64,000 nt of DNA from Flavobacteriaceae bacterium LYZ1037. Lineage in GTDB: Bacteria; Bacteroidota; Bacteroidia; Flavobacteriales; Flavobacteriaceae. The stretch spans positions 186,001 to 250,000 of the forward strand of contig QFWS01000004.1 of assembly GCA_003144015.1 (NCBI GenBank), read 5' to 3'. Positions 50,214 to 59,447 of the stretch are shown piece after piece; the stretch's first letter is position 1, and the number at the start of each line of letters is the position of its first letter. The notes under the pieces were generated by a model. It had not been told where the DNA came from and did no database searches. It worked only from the letters and a program-made list of their open reading frames with translations. The translations under genes were made by a program, and so were the position numbers.

Positions 50214-51271
50214 GTTTTAAGCAAGGTGAAACTATGATTTTCTCCACGATACTGATTATAAAGTAAGATGTTTTTAAAGGAACCTGTTTCTTTATCGTTC
50301 AATTTTAAGATATCAGGTAAGCTTTGTGTTTTCAATATCTTTGAAGCAATCCAAATACCAAAAGGTGAAGCAGTATTGAATTCACCACAAAGATGTTTGT
50401 AACAAACTTGTTGTGTGTTGTTGAAAACAGTAGAAGTCAATTGGTTGAAGTAACCATCAAAATCAATATCGCCATTATTACCAAGAACAACAATATCTAT
50501 ATCTTCTATTGTTAAATTATTCTTTTTTAAAAAGTTTGTGGTTAATCCAGAAACTTCATCTAGAGGTAAGGTATTATACATTTTTACTGAAACCAATTCA
50601 GCATAAGTCGATGCTTGTTTTTTGTTTGATAACACAAAAAAACTAGCACCTTCACCAAACATAGAACCTTTTGTTTTTGACTTTAAAAGGGTGTTTGTTG
50701 TAATCGCTTCATTTTTAATAAGATGGATTAATTGTTGTAATTTCGTGGTATGATCTCCTAATTCATCTACACCACCAACTAAAATGTTTTGTGCCTCATT
50801 CAATTCTAACTGAAGTTTTGCATCTAATAAAGCCGATTCAAAGGAGTTACTTCCATGAACATAGGTAAAATTATAGCCTTTACATTGCAACTCTAATGCT
50901 ATTTGTCCTCCAACTGTATTATGTGTAGATTGAATAAAAGACGTTGGTGTTAAAAATTGTTCGTTGTTATCAATAATTGCACTTAAAAACTTTTCAGAAT
51001 CACGTAAACAACCCATTCCTGTTCCAGTTATAATAGCATCTACATGTTCTAATTCGGCTTCTTTTAAAGCCATTTTAGAAGCAACTACTCCCATTTTAAT
51101 CCCTTTTGCCATACGTCTAGCAGCAGCAGGAGGAATATAATCTTTATAAATAGGTTCTACAGCAAAAACAACTTGGTTTTCATGATTTATAACCTCATTT
51201 AAAAATTCCGAATTATCGAAAGTTTTTTGAGGAGATATACTCGATATGCTATTGATATAGACTTTATTCAT
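50207..51271 (-). CDS. Ketosynthase-like chain length factor (catalytic triad lost)
   Basis: A 354-residue thiolase-fold protein. Compared with the neighbouring ketosynthase, the catalytic Cys is replaced (HGSNSFES, Ser141), the first His motif HGTAT is LGNNGD, and the second His position (GHT) is GEF. The fold is otherwise kept (GGVDELGD, FGEGASFFVLSN). This is the pattern of chain length factors, such as ApeC, which pair with an active ketosynthase (ApeO) to set polyene length. It lies 12 nt after the active ketosynthase gene, which is its probable partner. Confidence 0.87.
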   Translation of the reverse strand: MNKVYINSISSISPQKTFDNSEFLNEVINHENQVVFAVEPIYKDYIPPAAARRMAKGIKMGVVASKMALKEAELEHVDAIITGTGMGCLRDSEKFLSAIIDNNEQFLTPTSFIQSTHNTVGGQIALELQCKGYNFTYVHGSNSFESALLDAKLQLELNEAQNILVGGVDELGDHTTKLQQLIHLIKNEAITTNTLLKSKTKGSMFGEGASFFVLSNKKQASTYAELVSVKMYNTLPLDEVSGLTTNFLKKNNLTIEDIDIVVLGNNGDIDFDGYFNQLTSTVFNNTQQVCYKHLCGEFNTASPFGIWIASKILKTQSLPDILKLNDKETGSFKNILLYNQYRGENHSFTLLKTC

Positions 51272-51283
51272 TATAATTATTAA

Positions 51284-52486
51284 TTATTGCTCTTTCGAAA
51301 AAATAACCGTGGAACAATTACCACCAAAACCAAAAGAATTAGACATAACCGTTTTCAAAGTTTTTTCTTTAAACTCTAATTGTGGTGTGATATTAAACTC
51401 TTTCATCTGGGTTTTATAATTCAGATTTGGATAAATAACATTGTTTTGTAAGGCTAAAATTGAATATACGGCTTCAATTGCTCCAGCTGCAGCTAAGGTG
51501 TGACCAGTATATGCTTTTGTAGAACTAAATTCAGGAACATTTTCACCAAACACTCTTATAATTGCTCTACCTTCAGATAAATCGTTATTTCCAGTTGCAG
51601 TTCCATGGGCATTGATATAATCGATATCATTTGCAGTATAACCAGCAACTTGTAATGCTTTTTCCATGGCTAAAGTGGCTCCATCTCCATGATCTGAAGA
51701 GGCTGTTTGATGAAACGCATCATTTGCATTACCATATCCTTTTACATAAGCTATAACGGTTTTGTTTTCTGCTTTTACAACTGTATCAGATTCTAAAACC
51801 AAAAATGCAGCAGCTTCCCCAAGATTCAAGCCTTTTCTGTTTTCATCGAAAGGTGTGTTGTAAGTATCTGATAAAATCATTAATGTTTTAAATCCATTGA
51901 TAGTGAATTTAGACATACAGTCTGAGCCACCTACAATTACACGATCTAATTGTCCAGATTTAATAAGTCTGGCTCCAAGCATAATGGCATTTGCTGCAGA
52001 TGAGCAAGCTGTGCTAATTGTTGTTATCAAACTCTTTTCTATACCTAATTGCTCAGCAATTTTCTGTGTAGAATCTCCTGCATGATGCCCTTCTATATAT
52101 TTATGGTTGGTATTGTTTTCTAAATATTGGTAATAAAATTTTTCAGTCATATCCATCCCTCCAACACTTGTGGCAGATATTAAACCAGTTTTATATTTAT
52201 TAATATCATTAATTCCGGCATGCGCAACAGCCTCCTTAGCAGCTACAGTTCCAAGTAACCCTGTTCTTGAAAAATTATTATCTGGAGATAAACCTAAAAG
52301 TTGCTCTAACTGACTATTAGTATAGTCAATTTCTCCAACCATAATATCATTCTTATGGATGGTATCTATTTTAGAAATTCTAGAAATTCCTTTTTTACTT
52401 TCTATAAGCGACTGAAAATTTTCTGCAACATTGTTTCCTATTGCAGATATAATTCCCATTCCAGTAATAGCAACTCCTTTATTCAT
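51284..52486 (-). CDS. Beta-ketoacyl-ACP synthase (KS II type)
   Basis: A 400-residue FabF-like ketosynthase. The Cys-His-His set is complete: Cys161 (STACSSAAN), His294 (INAHGTATG) and His329 (YTGHTLAAAG), with Lys324 before it and the ending SNSFGFGGN. It extends acyl-ACP chains by two carbons from malonyl-ACP. Paired with the adjacent CLF-like gene, it probably builds the polyene, like ApeO. It starts 30 nt after the ACP gene stop. Confidence 0.95.
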   Translation of the reverse strand: MNKGVAITGMGIISAIGNNVAENFQSLIESKKGISRISKIDTIHKNDIMVGEIDYTNSQLEQLLGLSPDNNFSRTGLLGTVAAKEAVAHAGINDINKYKTGLISATSVGGMDMTEKFYYQYLENNTNHKYIEGHHAGDSTQKIAEQLGIEKSLITTISTACSSAANAIMLGARLIKSGQLDRVIVGGSDCMSKFTINGFKTLMILSDTYNTPFDENRKGLNLGEAAAFLVLESDTVVKAENKTVIAYVKGYGNANDAFHQTASSDHGDGATLAMEKALQVAGYTANDIDYINAHGTATGNNDLSEGRAIIRVFGENVPEFSSTKAYTGHTLAAAGAIEAVYSILALQNNVIYPNLNYKTQMKEFNITPQLEFKEKTLKTVMSNSFGFGGNCSTVIFSKEQ

Positions 52487-52516
52487 CTATACTACCTATT
52501 TTTTTGCAGGAATTTA

Positions 52517-52774
52517 TTATTTAGATCTGTGCTCAGAAATATAAGCAGCCATCGTGTTGATTGATTCAAAAATGGCACGACCTTCTTTAGGGTCTGTTAA
52601 TTTAATTCCATAGTTTTTATCTAGCATCACGATTAATTCTAAAGCATCAATTGAATCTAATGCTAATCCATCACCAAAAAGCATATCATCATCTGATATG
52701 TCTGCAGCCGTCATATCTTCAAGGTTTAATTGCTCGATAATGTTTTCTTTTAATTCTTGTTTTAAAGCTTCCAT
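52517..52774 (-). CDS. Acyl carrier protein
   Basis: An 85-residue ACP with the phosphopantetheine site LALDSIDALEL (Ser42 region), four-helix pattern and acidic composition. It holds the growing acyl chain for the ketosynthases. It is one of two ACPs in the cluster (the other at 63317-63559), which likely serve the polyene and the resorcinol branches separately. It starts 1 nt after the preceding KS-like gene stop. Confidence 0.95.
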   Translation of the reverse strand: MEALKQELKENIIEQLNLEDMTAADISDDDMLFGDGLALDSIDALELIVMLDKNYGIKLTDPKEGRAIFESINTMAAYISEHRSK

Positions 52775-52775
52775 A

Positions 52776-53393
52776 TTATGTATTATATAATGTTATTATG
52801 TTCTGTTTATTGTGTTCTATATTGCCTTCATTTGAAACCAAATATAAAAAGGCTTCATAATGATCTCCTTCAAATTCAACCCAACCACAAAGCACTGATT
52901 CTGCTTTGTTTGTATCTAACAAACTGTTTGTATATGTTAACAAATGCTTGGCATTAAAGTGGTCAAAGATAAAAAAACTATTCTCAGTATATAGCTTATA
53001 TTTAATACTTATCTCGCCAAGGCAAATATTTGGTAATGTGTATACAAAAACAGCAGGGCTAGGAAAATAATTGTCTTTATGTTGAATGGCTTTTTGGTGT
53101 GACCTATCTGTGTCTAAACTCGATGCTTTGTTAGAAAACACTAAAGCAATATTATTGGTTTCTTCTAAATTTAAGTTTTCATTTTTAAGTAAAATATCTG
53201 CTGCCAAAAAGGCGAGTTTACTTAGATTATCCATTTTAAAAAACTTAGGATATTTTGTGTCTTGAGATTTATATGCTGCTTTTATAAATTCAGGAAAATC
53301 TAGTAATTGCTCACTAAAAATAACAGAACCATTTAAAGAAACTTTAGAATTCTTTATATGGCAATAGGATGTTATTTTATAATTAGTGTTCAT
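52776..53393 (-). CDS. Minimal ketosynthase-like protein (half length, no catalytic Cys)
   Basis: A 205-residue protein resembling the N-terminal half of ketosynthases: LSKLAFLAADILLKNENLNLEETNNIALVFSNKASSLDTD matches the KS region before the active site, and FVYTLPNICLGEISIKYKLYTENSFFI takes the place of the nucleophile region, with no Cys in register. The C-terminal half with both His motifs is absent. Conserved homologues occur in flexirubin clusters. It probably has a structural or regulatory role with another KS. Confidence 0.75.
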   Translation of the reverse strand: MNTNYKITSYCHIKNSKVSLNGSVIFSEQLLDFPEFIKAAYKSQDTKYPKFFKMDNLSKLAFLAADILLKNENLNLEETNNIALVFSNKASSLDTDRSHQKAIQHKDNYFPSPAVFVYTLPNICLGEISIKYKLYTENSFFIFDHFNAKHLLTYTNSLLDTNKAESVLCGWVEFEGDHYEAFLYLVSNEGNIEHNKQNIITLYNT

Positions 53394-53400
53394 TATGTTA

Positions 53401-54462
53401 TTACTTTTTTTTACAAACTAAAATGGTGTGATATTCTCCAACAGCAATATCTTCTTTTAACACCAATCCTGCTTGATCTATAAGTTTCATAAATACTTTG
53501 GCTGGATACATTTTACTATTTCCATTTGCCATAACTGTAAAATAAAGTGATGTTGCTTCAAGTGCAAATCTGGCATTGTCAAAACGTTGTCTATCGGTAA
53601 ATGTTTCCATGATTAGAATTTCTCCATCATCATTTACAGCAGCAGCACAAGCATTTAGAATGGTTAGAATTTCATCTTCTGAAAAACAATCTAAAAACTG
53701 ACTCATCCAAATAGTATCTGCTCCTTTTGGTAACTGTGGATTAGAAGTCAACCAATCTATTTCATGATGGGTTACGCGATCTTTAAAACCGGCTTCAGCT
53801 ACATTTTTAAGTGCAATTTTTAATTGACCAGGTAAATCGACCATTTTTATAGAAACAGAATCACTGTATTGGCTGCCACTAATAGTGAATTTTCCAGTGT
53901 TTGCACCTACGTCGTATATGGTTTTTGGGTTGTTTCTAAAAACGGTTTCTAAGGCTTCCTGAAATACATCGTCTGAATAATGATGATCAAACTCAAACCA
54001 AGCCTTTTGAACATTTGGAGTTAACTTAGATAATCCTTCATAAATGGTATTCCAATTACCTAATTCTTTTAAACCGGATGGTTTTTCGGTTTTAATTGCT
54101 TCTTCCAAATGAAATAATCCTTTATAGCAAACATCTTGTGTAAAGTTAATATTTACATTTACGGTTTTGTTATATGCTAGAAAGTAACCTGTTGTAGTTA
54201 GACTAAATTTATTGTTTTCGTCTTGACTAACCACATCTGAGCTTTCGGCAATTTCTAATAAAACACCTACACCATAAGTGCTTAGAGATAATTCTTTTGA
54301 GATGTCTTCTATTGAGATGCCTCCTTTTTTTCTTTTTTCGAAAATAAGATCGAAAATACCAAGGTTTCTTAAAGAAACAACAGCTTGAAATACAAAGGGA
54401 GCAAATGCTATTTTTTGTGCTTCTTGAATGGCATCTATAGCTTTTATAGGGTTTTTAGACAT
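53401..54462 (-). CDS. SAM-dependent O-methyltransferase-like protein
   Basis: A 353-residue methyltransferase of the plant-COMT/hydroxyindole type. The N-terminal 100 residues form a winged-helix dimerisation domain (SIEDISKELSLSTYGVGVLLEIAESS), and the SAM-binding motif is IYDVGANTGKF (about residues 188-198), followed by KMVDLPGQL and WMSQFLDCFSEDE. Flexirubins carry a methyl group on the aryl ring in several species, so ring O- or C-methylation is a likely role. Overlaps the upstream KS gene by 8 nt. Confidence 0.9.
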   Translation of the reverse strand: MSKNPIKAIDAIQEAQKIAFAPFVFQAVVSLRNLGIFDLIFEKRKKGGISIEDISKELSLSTYGVGVLLEIAESSDVVSQDENNKFSLTTTGYFLAYNKTVNVNINFTQDVCYKGLFHLEEAIKTEKPSGLKELGNWNTIYEGLSKLTPNVQKAWFEFDHHYSDDVFQEALETVFRNNPKTIYDVGANTGKFTISGSQYSDSVSIKMVDLPGQLKIALKNVAEAGFKDRVTHHEIDWLTSNPQLPKGADTIWMSQFLDCFSEDEILTILNACAAAVNDDGEILIMETFTDRQRFDNARFALEATSLYFTVMANGNSKMYPAKVFMKLIDQAGLVLKEDIAVGEYHTILVCKKK

Positions 54463-55612
54463 AGTTATTTTTTATTTTTTTAAAGATGACAGCTGTATTA
54501 CATCCTCCAAAACCTGAGGCTGTTTTTAAAAAGGTTTTTAATTCTTTTGGAGTGGTTTTTTTAATGACATTTATAGGTTTCGAAACGCCTAAAGTTTCAA
54601 AGCCTCTAGATGCGTAAAGTATATTGTTATTTAAAGAGTGCATGCCAATTATGGTTTCTAATAAACCTGAAGCGCCCAAAGTGTGCCCGAAATAGCCTTT
54701 TAAACTATTCATTGGCACATTTTGTAATTCTAATCGGTTTATAGCAATAGCTTCCATCTCGTCGTTAAACATGGTTGCAGTTCCATGAGCCGAAATATAA
54801 TCGATGTCTTTAGTTTTAAGGTTTGCTTGATTTAAAGCAGAGAACATGCTTCTGTATAACCCTTCTCCAGTTCTAGATGGACCAGAAATATGATTGGCGT
54901 CGTTACAGGAACTTTCTCCTAAGATTTCAACAGCATTGTTTGAAAGATTTTTAGAGTTATTAGTTACCAAAACACTTGCAGCAACTTCGCCAATATTGAT
55001 TCCTGTTCTATTTTTATCGTAAGGTCTGCAAGGCACATTGCTTAAAGCTTGAAAGGAATTGAAACCCGATAGAATAAATTCTGTAACCACGTCTCCACTA
55101 ACAATAAATACGTGGTCGTAAGTGTTTTGCTGGATGTATCTTTTAGCAATAGCTATTGCTAAAATACCAGAAACACAGGCGTTTGAAACAACTATGGCGT
55201 CATTTTTAAAACTAAAAAACTCTTTGATGTTTTTACCTAATTCACTTAGATAAGCACGTTCTATTGGAAACGGGTTGTTTTCATCTAAGGCATCAATATT
55301 GCCTTTTGTTGTTGAAATAATGAATCCTACGCGTTCGTTTAATTCAATTTTTGAACTTTGAATAACTTCATTTAAAGAAGTGATCATCATTTTTTCTAAT
55401 CGTGTAAAATCCTCTTTAGGTTGAAGTTTTAAAAATGCTTGTTCTAGTTCTTCAGAATTTATTAATGCTGAATAAAAAGGTTCAGGTAGGACATTTTTAT
55501 TGTCTATTAATTTCAAACCAGAAACTTCATTGCGAATGTTTTCTACAACCGTTTCACTATTAAAACCTAATGATGAAACTATGTTATTATATGAAACAAA
55601 TGTTTTATTCAT
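54455..55612 (-). CDS. Beta-ketoacyl-ACP synthase family protein
   Basis: A 385-residue ketosynthase with a full active-site set: Cys146 (SNACVSGIL), His276 (SAHGTATM) and His310 (YFGHTLGASG) with Lys305, and the ending TASGFGGCN. The first 90 residues are shorter and more diverged than in FabF. By analogy with ApeR, it may start or complete the aryl polyene chain. Overlaps the methyltransferase and the thioesterase genes by 8 nt each. Confidence 0.92.
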   Translation of the reverse strand: MNKTFVSYNNIVSSLGFNSETVVENIRNEVSGLKLIDNKNVLPEPFYSALINSEELEQAFLKLQPKEDFTRLEKMMITSLNEVIQSSKIELNERVGFIISTTKGNIDALDENNPFPIERAYLSELGKNIKEFFSFKNDAIVVSNACVSGILAIAIAKRYIQQNTYDHVFIVSGDVVTEFILSGFNSFQALSNVPCRPYDKNRTGINIGEVAASVLVTNNSKNLSNNAVEILGESSCNDANHISGPSRTGEGLYRSMFSALNQANLKTKDIDYISAHGTATMFNDEMEAIAINRLELQNVPMNSLKGYFGHTLGASGLLETIIGMHSLNNNILYASRGFETLGVSKPINVIKKTTPKELKTFLKTASGFGGCNTAVIFKKIKNNYV

Positions 55613-56057
55613 CCAGTAAGCCTACGTTTTGTTTCCAATCTTTAAAAAATGATGGAATGGTTAGCCACAAATCTCCTTCTCCAATTTTGTCTACAAATAC
55701 TTGTATGGTTTCACCTGTACAAACCAGCTGATCGTTTTGGTTGTAAATTTCGTAACGAAACACCATTTTTGCAGCCTGACTATCTACATAAATGGTTTTA
55801 ATAGTCGCGATATCTCCATATCGCAAAGGTAATTTATGATCTGTGCTGGATTTTACAATTGGTGTAGCAAAACCGTATTTTTTCTGGTCTAAATAAGAAA
55901 TACCATGATGTCTTCCAAAAGCTTCACGACCATCCTCAAAATATTGAATGTAATTGCCATGCCAAACAATTCCTAGCGGATCTGTTTCAACAAAGCGTAC
56001 ACGCACTTGACTTTTGTGAACGATTTCTTTTGGTTTAAACGGTGTTTTTCTTTTCAT
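55605..56057 (-). CDS. Acyl-CoA/ACP thioesterase (4HBT hot-dog family)
   Basis: About 150 residues with the 4-hydroxybenzoyl-CoA thioesterase signature VRFVETDPLGIVWHGNYIQYFEDGREAFG, including the catalytic Asp (TDPLG). It probably releases an acyl or aryl group from CoA or ACP in the pigment pathway. Start taken at MKRKTPFK; an earlier ATG (56072) adds five residues. Both starts lie inside the end of the ABC permease gene. Confidence 0.9.
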   Translation of the reverse strand: MKRKTPFKPKEIVHKSQVRVRFVETDPLGIVWHGNYIQYFEDGREAFGRHHGISYLDQKKYGFATPIVKSSTDHKLPLRYGDIATIKTIYVDSQAAKMVFRYEIYNQNDQLVCTGETIQVFVDKIGEGDLWLTIPSFFKDWKQNVGLLDE

Positions 56058-57303
56058 TATAAACAATGGCAATTAATGTGGTTGCTATAAAAAACAGGAA
56101 TAGCAAGCTAATTTCTGGTAAAATATCTAACAAGGAACCATGACGCAAAAATACATCGTAAAATGCATTTAACCCCCAATTCATCGGCGAAATATTAGAG
56201 AGTGTTTGCATGAATTTTGGCATGATAAAGACAGGAACCCAAACACCTCCTAAAGCAGCTAGAATAACAACAAACGTTGCTCCAAAAGGAGCTGATTGCT
56301 CTTGAGTTTTAGCAATGGTACCTAACAATAAGCCTAAGCCAATAGCGGCCAGACCAGCAAAAATAGCTACCACAAAAAGCAATGGTAATCTACCAGAAAT
56401 ATCTAAGGTTGGTAAACCTATGGCTGGAAATAAATAAACTCCTACTAAGAGCATTAATACAAATTGAATAAGGCAGACCACTAAATAAACAAGTGTTTTA
56501 CCTCCTAAAACGGTTGCGTAGGAAACCGGATTTGTACGTAACCTAACAAAAGTCCCTTGACTTTTTTCTTTTACGATATTGATTGAAAGAGGTACAATTA
56601 TAAAAAAGATAGCGAACAAGGTCCAAGCTGGAACGTTGTGTTGTACCGAATTTGGAATAAGTTCTTCATTATCTTTTTTAGGAAGTATTTCTTTAAAAGT
56701 GATGAAGTTTTCAGTTTCAAAAATAGTTTCTGTTGGGTCGTCTGTTATTTGTTCTTGAAATGCTTTATAAATGGATTCTGTTTCAATTTTAGCAACCATT
56801 TTATCAATCCCGTTTTTTACAGAGCTTTTAAAAGTCATTTGTGTTGCAGGATCGAAATAAAGTTTTACCACTTTACTTTCTATGATTTGATTTGGAGGAC
56901 CTTCAGTTTCATCTTCTAAACCAAATTTTTCAATAATACCTTCCACATTCTGAGCTACTTTTTGCTCTAATCCAGAACTTAAGCCTTCAGGAATAATAAT
57001 AGCTAATTGAAAAGTCCCTTTAAAGACCAAATCTTTTGCAATGTCTTCGGTGTCTTTTATGTTTACTTCAAAAGCATTAGATTCTTCTAATCCTTTTAAA
57101 ATAGTTTCAGAAACTTTACCCTGATCGTTATTTACTACCAGAATAGGAATTTTGGCATCAGAAACTGTTTTAAATGTACTATCTTGAATGAGTGTAATAG
57201 TTACAATTAATACCAATGGCATGATGAAAAGTATGGCAATACCACCAATATCGCGTATAAGCAATAAAAACTCTTTGTGTGCTGAAGCCTTTAATTTATG
57301 CAT
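56035..57303 (-). CDS. ABC-2 type transporter permease
   Basis: A 422-residue membrane protein with one N-terminal helix, a long extracytoplasmic domain (about 45-225), and five C-terminal helices (VPAWTLFAIFFIIVPLSINIV; GKTLVYLVVCLIQFVLMLLV). This is the YhgE/DrrB/NatB-like ABC-2 export plan. It overlaps the ATPase gene by 8 nt. In this cluster it probably moves the pigment or its lipid precursor across the inner membrane. Confidence 0.92.
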   Translation of the reverse strand: MHKLKASAHKEFLLLIRDIGGIAILFIMPLVLIVTITLIQDSTFKTVSDAKIPILVVNNDQGKVSETILKGLEESNAFEVNIKDTEDIAKDLVFKGTFQLAIIIPEGLSSGLEQKVAQNVEGIIEKFGLEDETEGPPNQIIESKVVKLYFDPATQMTFKSSVKNGIDKMVAKIETESIYKAFQEQITDDPTETIFETENFITFKEILPKKDNEELIPNSVQHNVPAWTLFAIFFIIVPLSINIVKEKSQGTFVRLRTNPVSYATVLGGKTLVYLVVCLIQFVLMLLVGVYLFPAIGLPTLDISGRLPLLFVVAIFAGLAAIGLGLLLGTIAKTQEQSAPFGATFVVILAALGGVWVPVFIMPKFMQTLSNISPMNWGLNAFYDVFLRHGSLLDILPEISLLFLFFIATTLIAIVYNEKKNTV

Positions 57304-58039
57304 GATCTCTTAAGGCTTTTCCAGTGATACTTATAAAAACATCTTCTAAATTGTGTGAGCCTTCACTATTCTCAATCAATTCTTTTGGTTTCCCTTTAAT
57401 AACTAATTTTCCATGATCTATAATAGCAACTCTAGTACAGAAGGTCTCAGCTTCGTTTAAGTGATGTGAGGTGTAAATAATGGTGGCTCCATTTTTATTT
57501 AATTCTTGAAGGAATTCGATAATAACGTTTTTAGATTGCACATCCACACCAACTGTTGGCTCATCTAGAAACAAGACTTTAGGGTTGTGAAGAATGCTTG
57601 CAATTAAATTGATGCGACGTTTCATGCCACCAGAAAACGTATCAATTTTTTTATGAGCAAAAGCTGCAAGTCCTAAATGTTCTAAAGAGTTATTTATCTT
57701 ATTGTCTAAAACAGTTCCTTTTAAACCATACATGCTTCCGAAGTATTTTAAATTCTCAAAAGCTGTTAACGAAGGATATAAAGCATACTCTTGTGGCACA
57801 ATACCAATAAGCTGCTTAAGTTCATTTTTGTTCTTCTGGTAGGTTAATCCATCAATAGAGAAGGAGCCAGAAGTAGGTTTAATAAGCGAGCATAAAATGG
57901 AAATTAATGTAGTTTTGCCAGCACCATTGGGGCCTAATAAACCAAAGATTTCTTTTTCAGTAATGAGCAGATTTAAGTCAGATAAAGAATAATTATCTGC
58001 ATGTTTATATTTTTTAGATATGTGCTCAATGTTGATCAT
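57296..58039 (-). CDS. ABC transporter ATP-binding protein
   Basis: A 247-residue ATPase with Walker A GPNGAGKTT, signature FSGGMKRRI, Walker B VLFLDEPTVGVD and switch His in YTSHHLNEAE. The DrrA/CcmA-like type pairs with ABC-2 permeases, here the next gene. It lies 2 nt after the BtrH-like gene, giving an ordered export pair within the pigment operon. Confidence 0.95.
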   Translation of the reverse strand: MINIEHISKKYKHADNYSLSDLNLLITEKEIFGLLGPNGAGKTTLISILCSLIKPTSGSFSIDGLTYQKNKNELKQLIGIVPQEYALYPSLTAFENLKYFGSMYGLKGTVLDNKINNSLEHLGLAAFAHKKIDTFSGGMKRRINLIASILHNPKVLFLDEPTVGVDVQSKNVIIEFLQELNKNGATIIYTSHHLNEAETFCTRVAIIDHGKLVIKGKPKELIENSEGSHNLEDVFISITGKALRDHA

Positions 58040-58041
58040 TT

Positions 58042-59040
58042 TTATTTAATAGCGTTCTTTAACTTTTTAAAGAAGACCTCTTCTTTATCTGCAATAACTT
58101 CTAGTTGTGTCGCCACGTTGTTATAAGCATCTTCTTTAGCGCTTCGGTTTTTATAAATTCTTGAAGCATCTACTGCAAAATCCCGCCATGAATCGCCAAT
58201 TAACGTCATTTCTTTAGACAGATTAGAAAGTTCTGGTTTATTTAATATGTTACTAGATTCTTGTAAAAAAGCTGCAAAAATATACCTAAAACCTCCACCT
58301 CCAGTTCCAATTTCCTCTTGCATTCTAACTATTTGACCTAAGTAATGATTGGCTTTTTTAACACCTTTTTTCTTTGGCCATTTTCTAATAAGTTTGGCAG
58401 TATGTCGAATACCATTAACCCCTAAAACAGGAATAGGAGCCAACATGTCTTTACAAGTATGTTTGATGCCTTTTACAATGGCTTTCTCTAAGTCTAATTC
58501 TTTTGGGAAATCTACAGGGTAATAGATGTGTCCTTTTGGAGCGAAGGCTCCTTTAGCAAAACGGACTTTTTCCAATTGTTTGTCTGTTAAGGTAGTTACC
58601 GTTTCCATAACAGGATCGCTAATTAAATAGGTGTCGTTTTGCTTACCGTAAACTACTAAATTATGTGCGTTAAAATGAAAACGATATTCATCTGGAAAAT
58701 ACACCAAATTATATACACCAACTTGAAGTCCAACAGGGTTGTTATTTTTTAAATTCTCGTCTAATCGAGCTTTAGCTTGTTGCGGGTTTTTAAATTTTTC
58801 TCGTTTTATTTTTATTCCAACACGTTTAGCAAAACGTTTAAAAATAATCCCTGGTAAAGCTCTATATGTAAAAGCTGGTGCATGGTTTACCATTAAGAAA
58901 GGAATGTAACAAAACAACAAGCCAGAACCAATACCAAAAGCCAAAGGTTCACTAACTTGAAAACCATGATGTTTCATTAAATTAGAAATCACACCGTTTT
59001 CGCAATGTGCCGATTGATGATGTGTGAAATTAATTTCCAT
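58042..59040 (-). CDS. BtrH N-terminal domain protein (cysteine-transferase-like)
   Basis: A 332-residue protein. The N-terminus FTHHQSAHCENGVISNLMKHHG matches the BtrH_N domain, a papain-like fold; in BtrH it transfers an acyl group from an ACP to an aminoglycoside. Cys13 would be the nucleophile and HFNAHNLVVYG the His region. The C-terminal part (about 190-330) is helical. A role in moving the acyl polyene from ACP onto the resorcinol to form the ester is an attractive inference, as this cluster must join the two halves. Overlaps the 136-residue gene by 11 nt. Confidence 0.83.
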   Translation of the reverse strand: MEINFTHHQSAHCENGVISNLMKHHGFQVSEPLAFGIGSGLLFCYIPFLMVNHAPAFTYRALPGIIFKRFAKRVGIKIKREKFKNPQQAKARLDENLKNNNPVGLQVGVYNLVYFPDEYRFHFNAHNLVVYGKQNDTYLISDPVMETVTTLTDKQLEKVRFAKGAFAPKGHIYYPVDFPKELDLEKAIVKGIKHTCKDMLAPIPVLGVNGIRHTAKLIRKWPKKKGVKKANHYLGQIVRMQEEIGTGGGGFRYIFAAFLQESSNILNKPELSNLSKEMTLIGDSWRDFAVDASRIYKNRSAKEDAYNNVATQLEVIADKEEVFFKKLKNAIK

Positions 59041-59440
59041 GAAGGGTTATGTTATTTAGTTGTTCCATACTCACGTCGAAAACATCAGCATATTTTTGTA
59101 GTATTTTTTTAGGTAATTTATTGAATACTTTGGGTTTGAAATGTCTTTTTACACGCCATTTCCACATACCAACGTAACTAGCTAAAATAGGAAGGTCCAT
59201 TTTATGAAATTCCATGTAATATTCAATAGGGCTGCTTTGGTTATTTAAAACACGTTGTTTGGCATCTTCAACACGTTCTTTAATATCTTCAATAGCTTTG
59301 TTTAATGCAATGGTTTTTGGGTCCCAACCGGAACTATTAACGGTTGTATATTCTCCATTCTCATCGACAGCATAACACAATTCTTTAAAATTTGCCGATT
59401 CTAGATTACTCTTATCCTGTGGGACTTCATCTTTTTTCAT
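59030..59440 (-). CDS. Conserved hypothetical protein of flexirubin clusters
   Basis: A 136-residue cytoplasmic protein without signal or TM helix. It is rich in charged residues. A central region IEYYMEFHKMDLPILASYVGMWKWRVKRHFKPKVF is followed by KLPKKILQKYADVFDVSMEQLNNI, which looks like a short helix-turn-helix of the XRE kind. It overlaps the BtrH-like gene start by 11 nt, suggesting the two products work together. It could be a regulator or a partner protein. I cannot assign a family with confidence. Confidence 0.7.
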   Translation of the reverse strand: MKKDEVPQDKSNLESANFKELCYAVDENGEYTTVNSSGWDPKTIALNKAIEDIKERVEDAKQRVLNNQSSPIEYYMEFHKMDLPILASYVGMWKWRVKRHFKPKVFNKLPKKILQKYADVFDVSMEQLNNITLHGN

Positions 59441-59447
59441 ACTGAAT

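Noticed and set aside
52776-53393. Broken ketosynthase pseudogene
   Set aside because: The gene has a clean start and stop, tight operon spacing on both sides, and no remnant of the missing half in the flanks.
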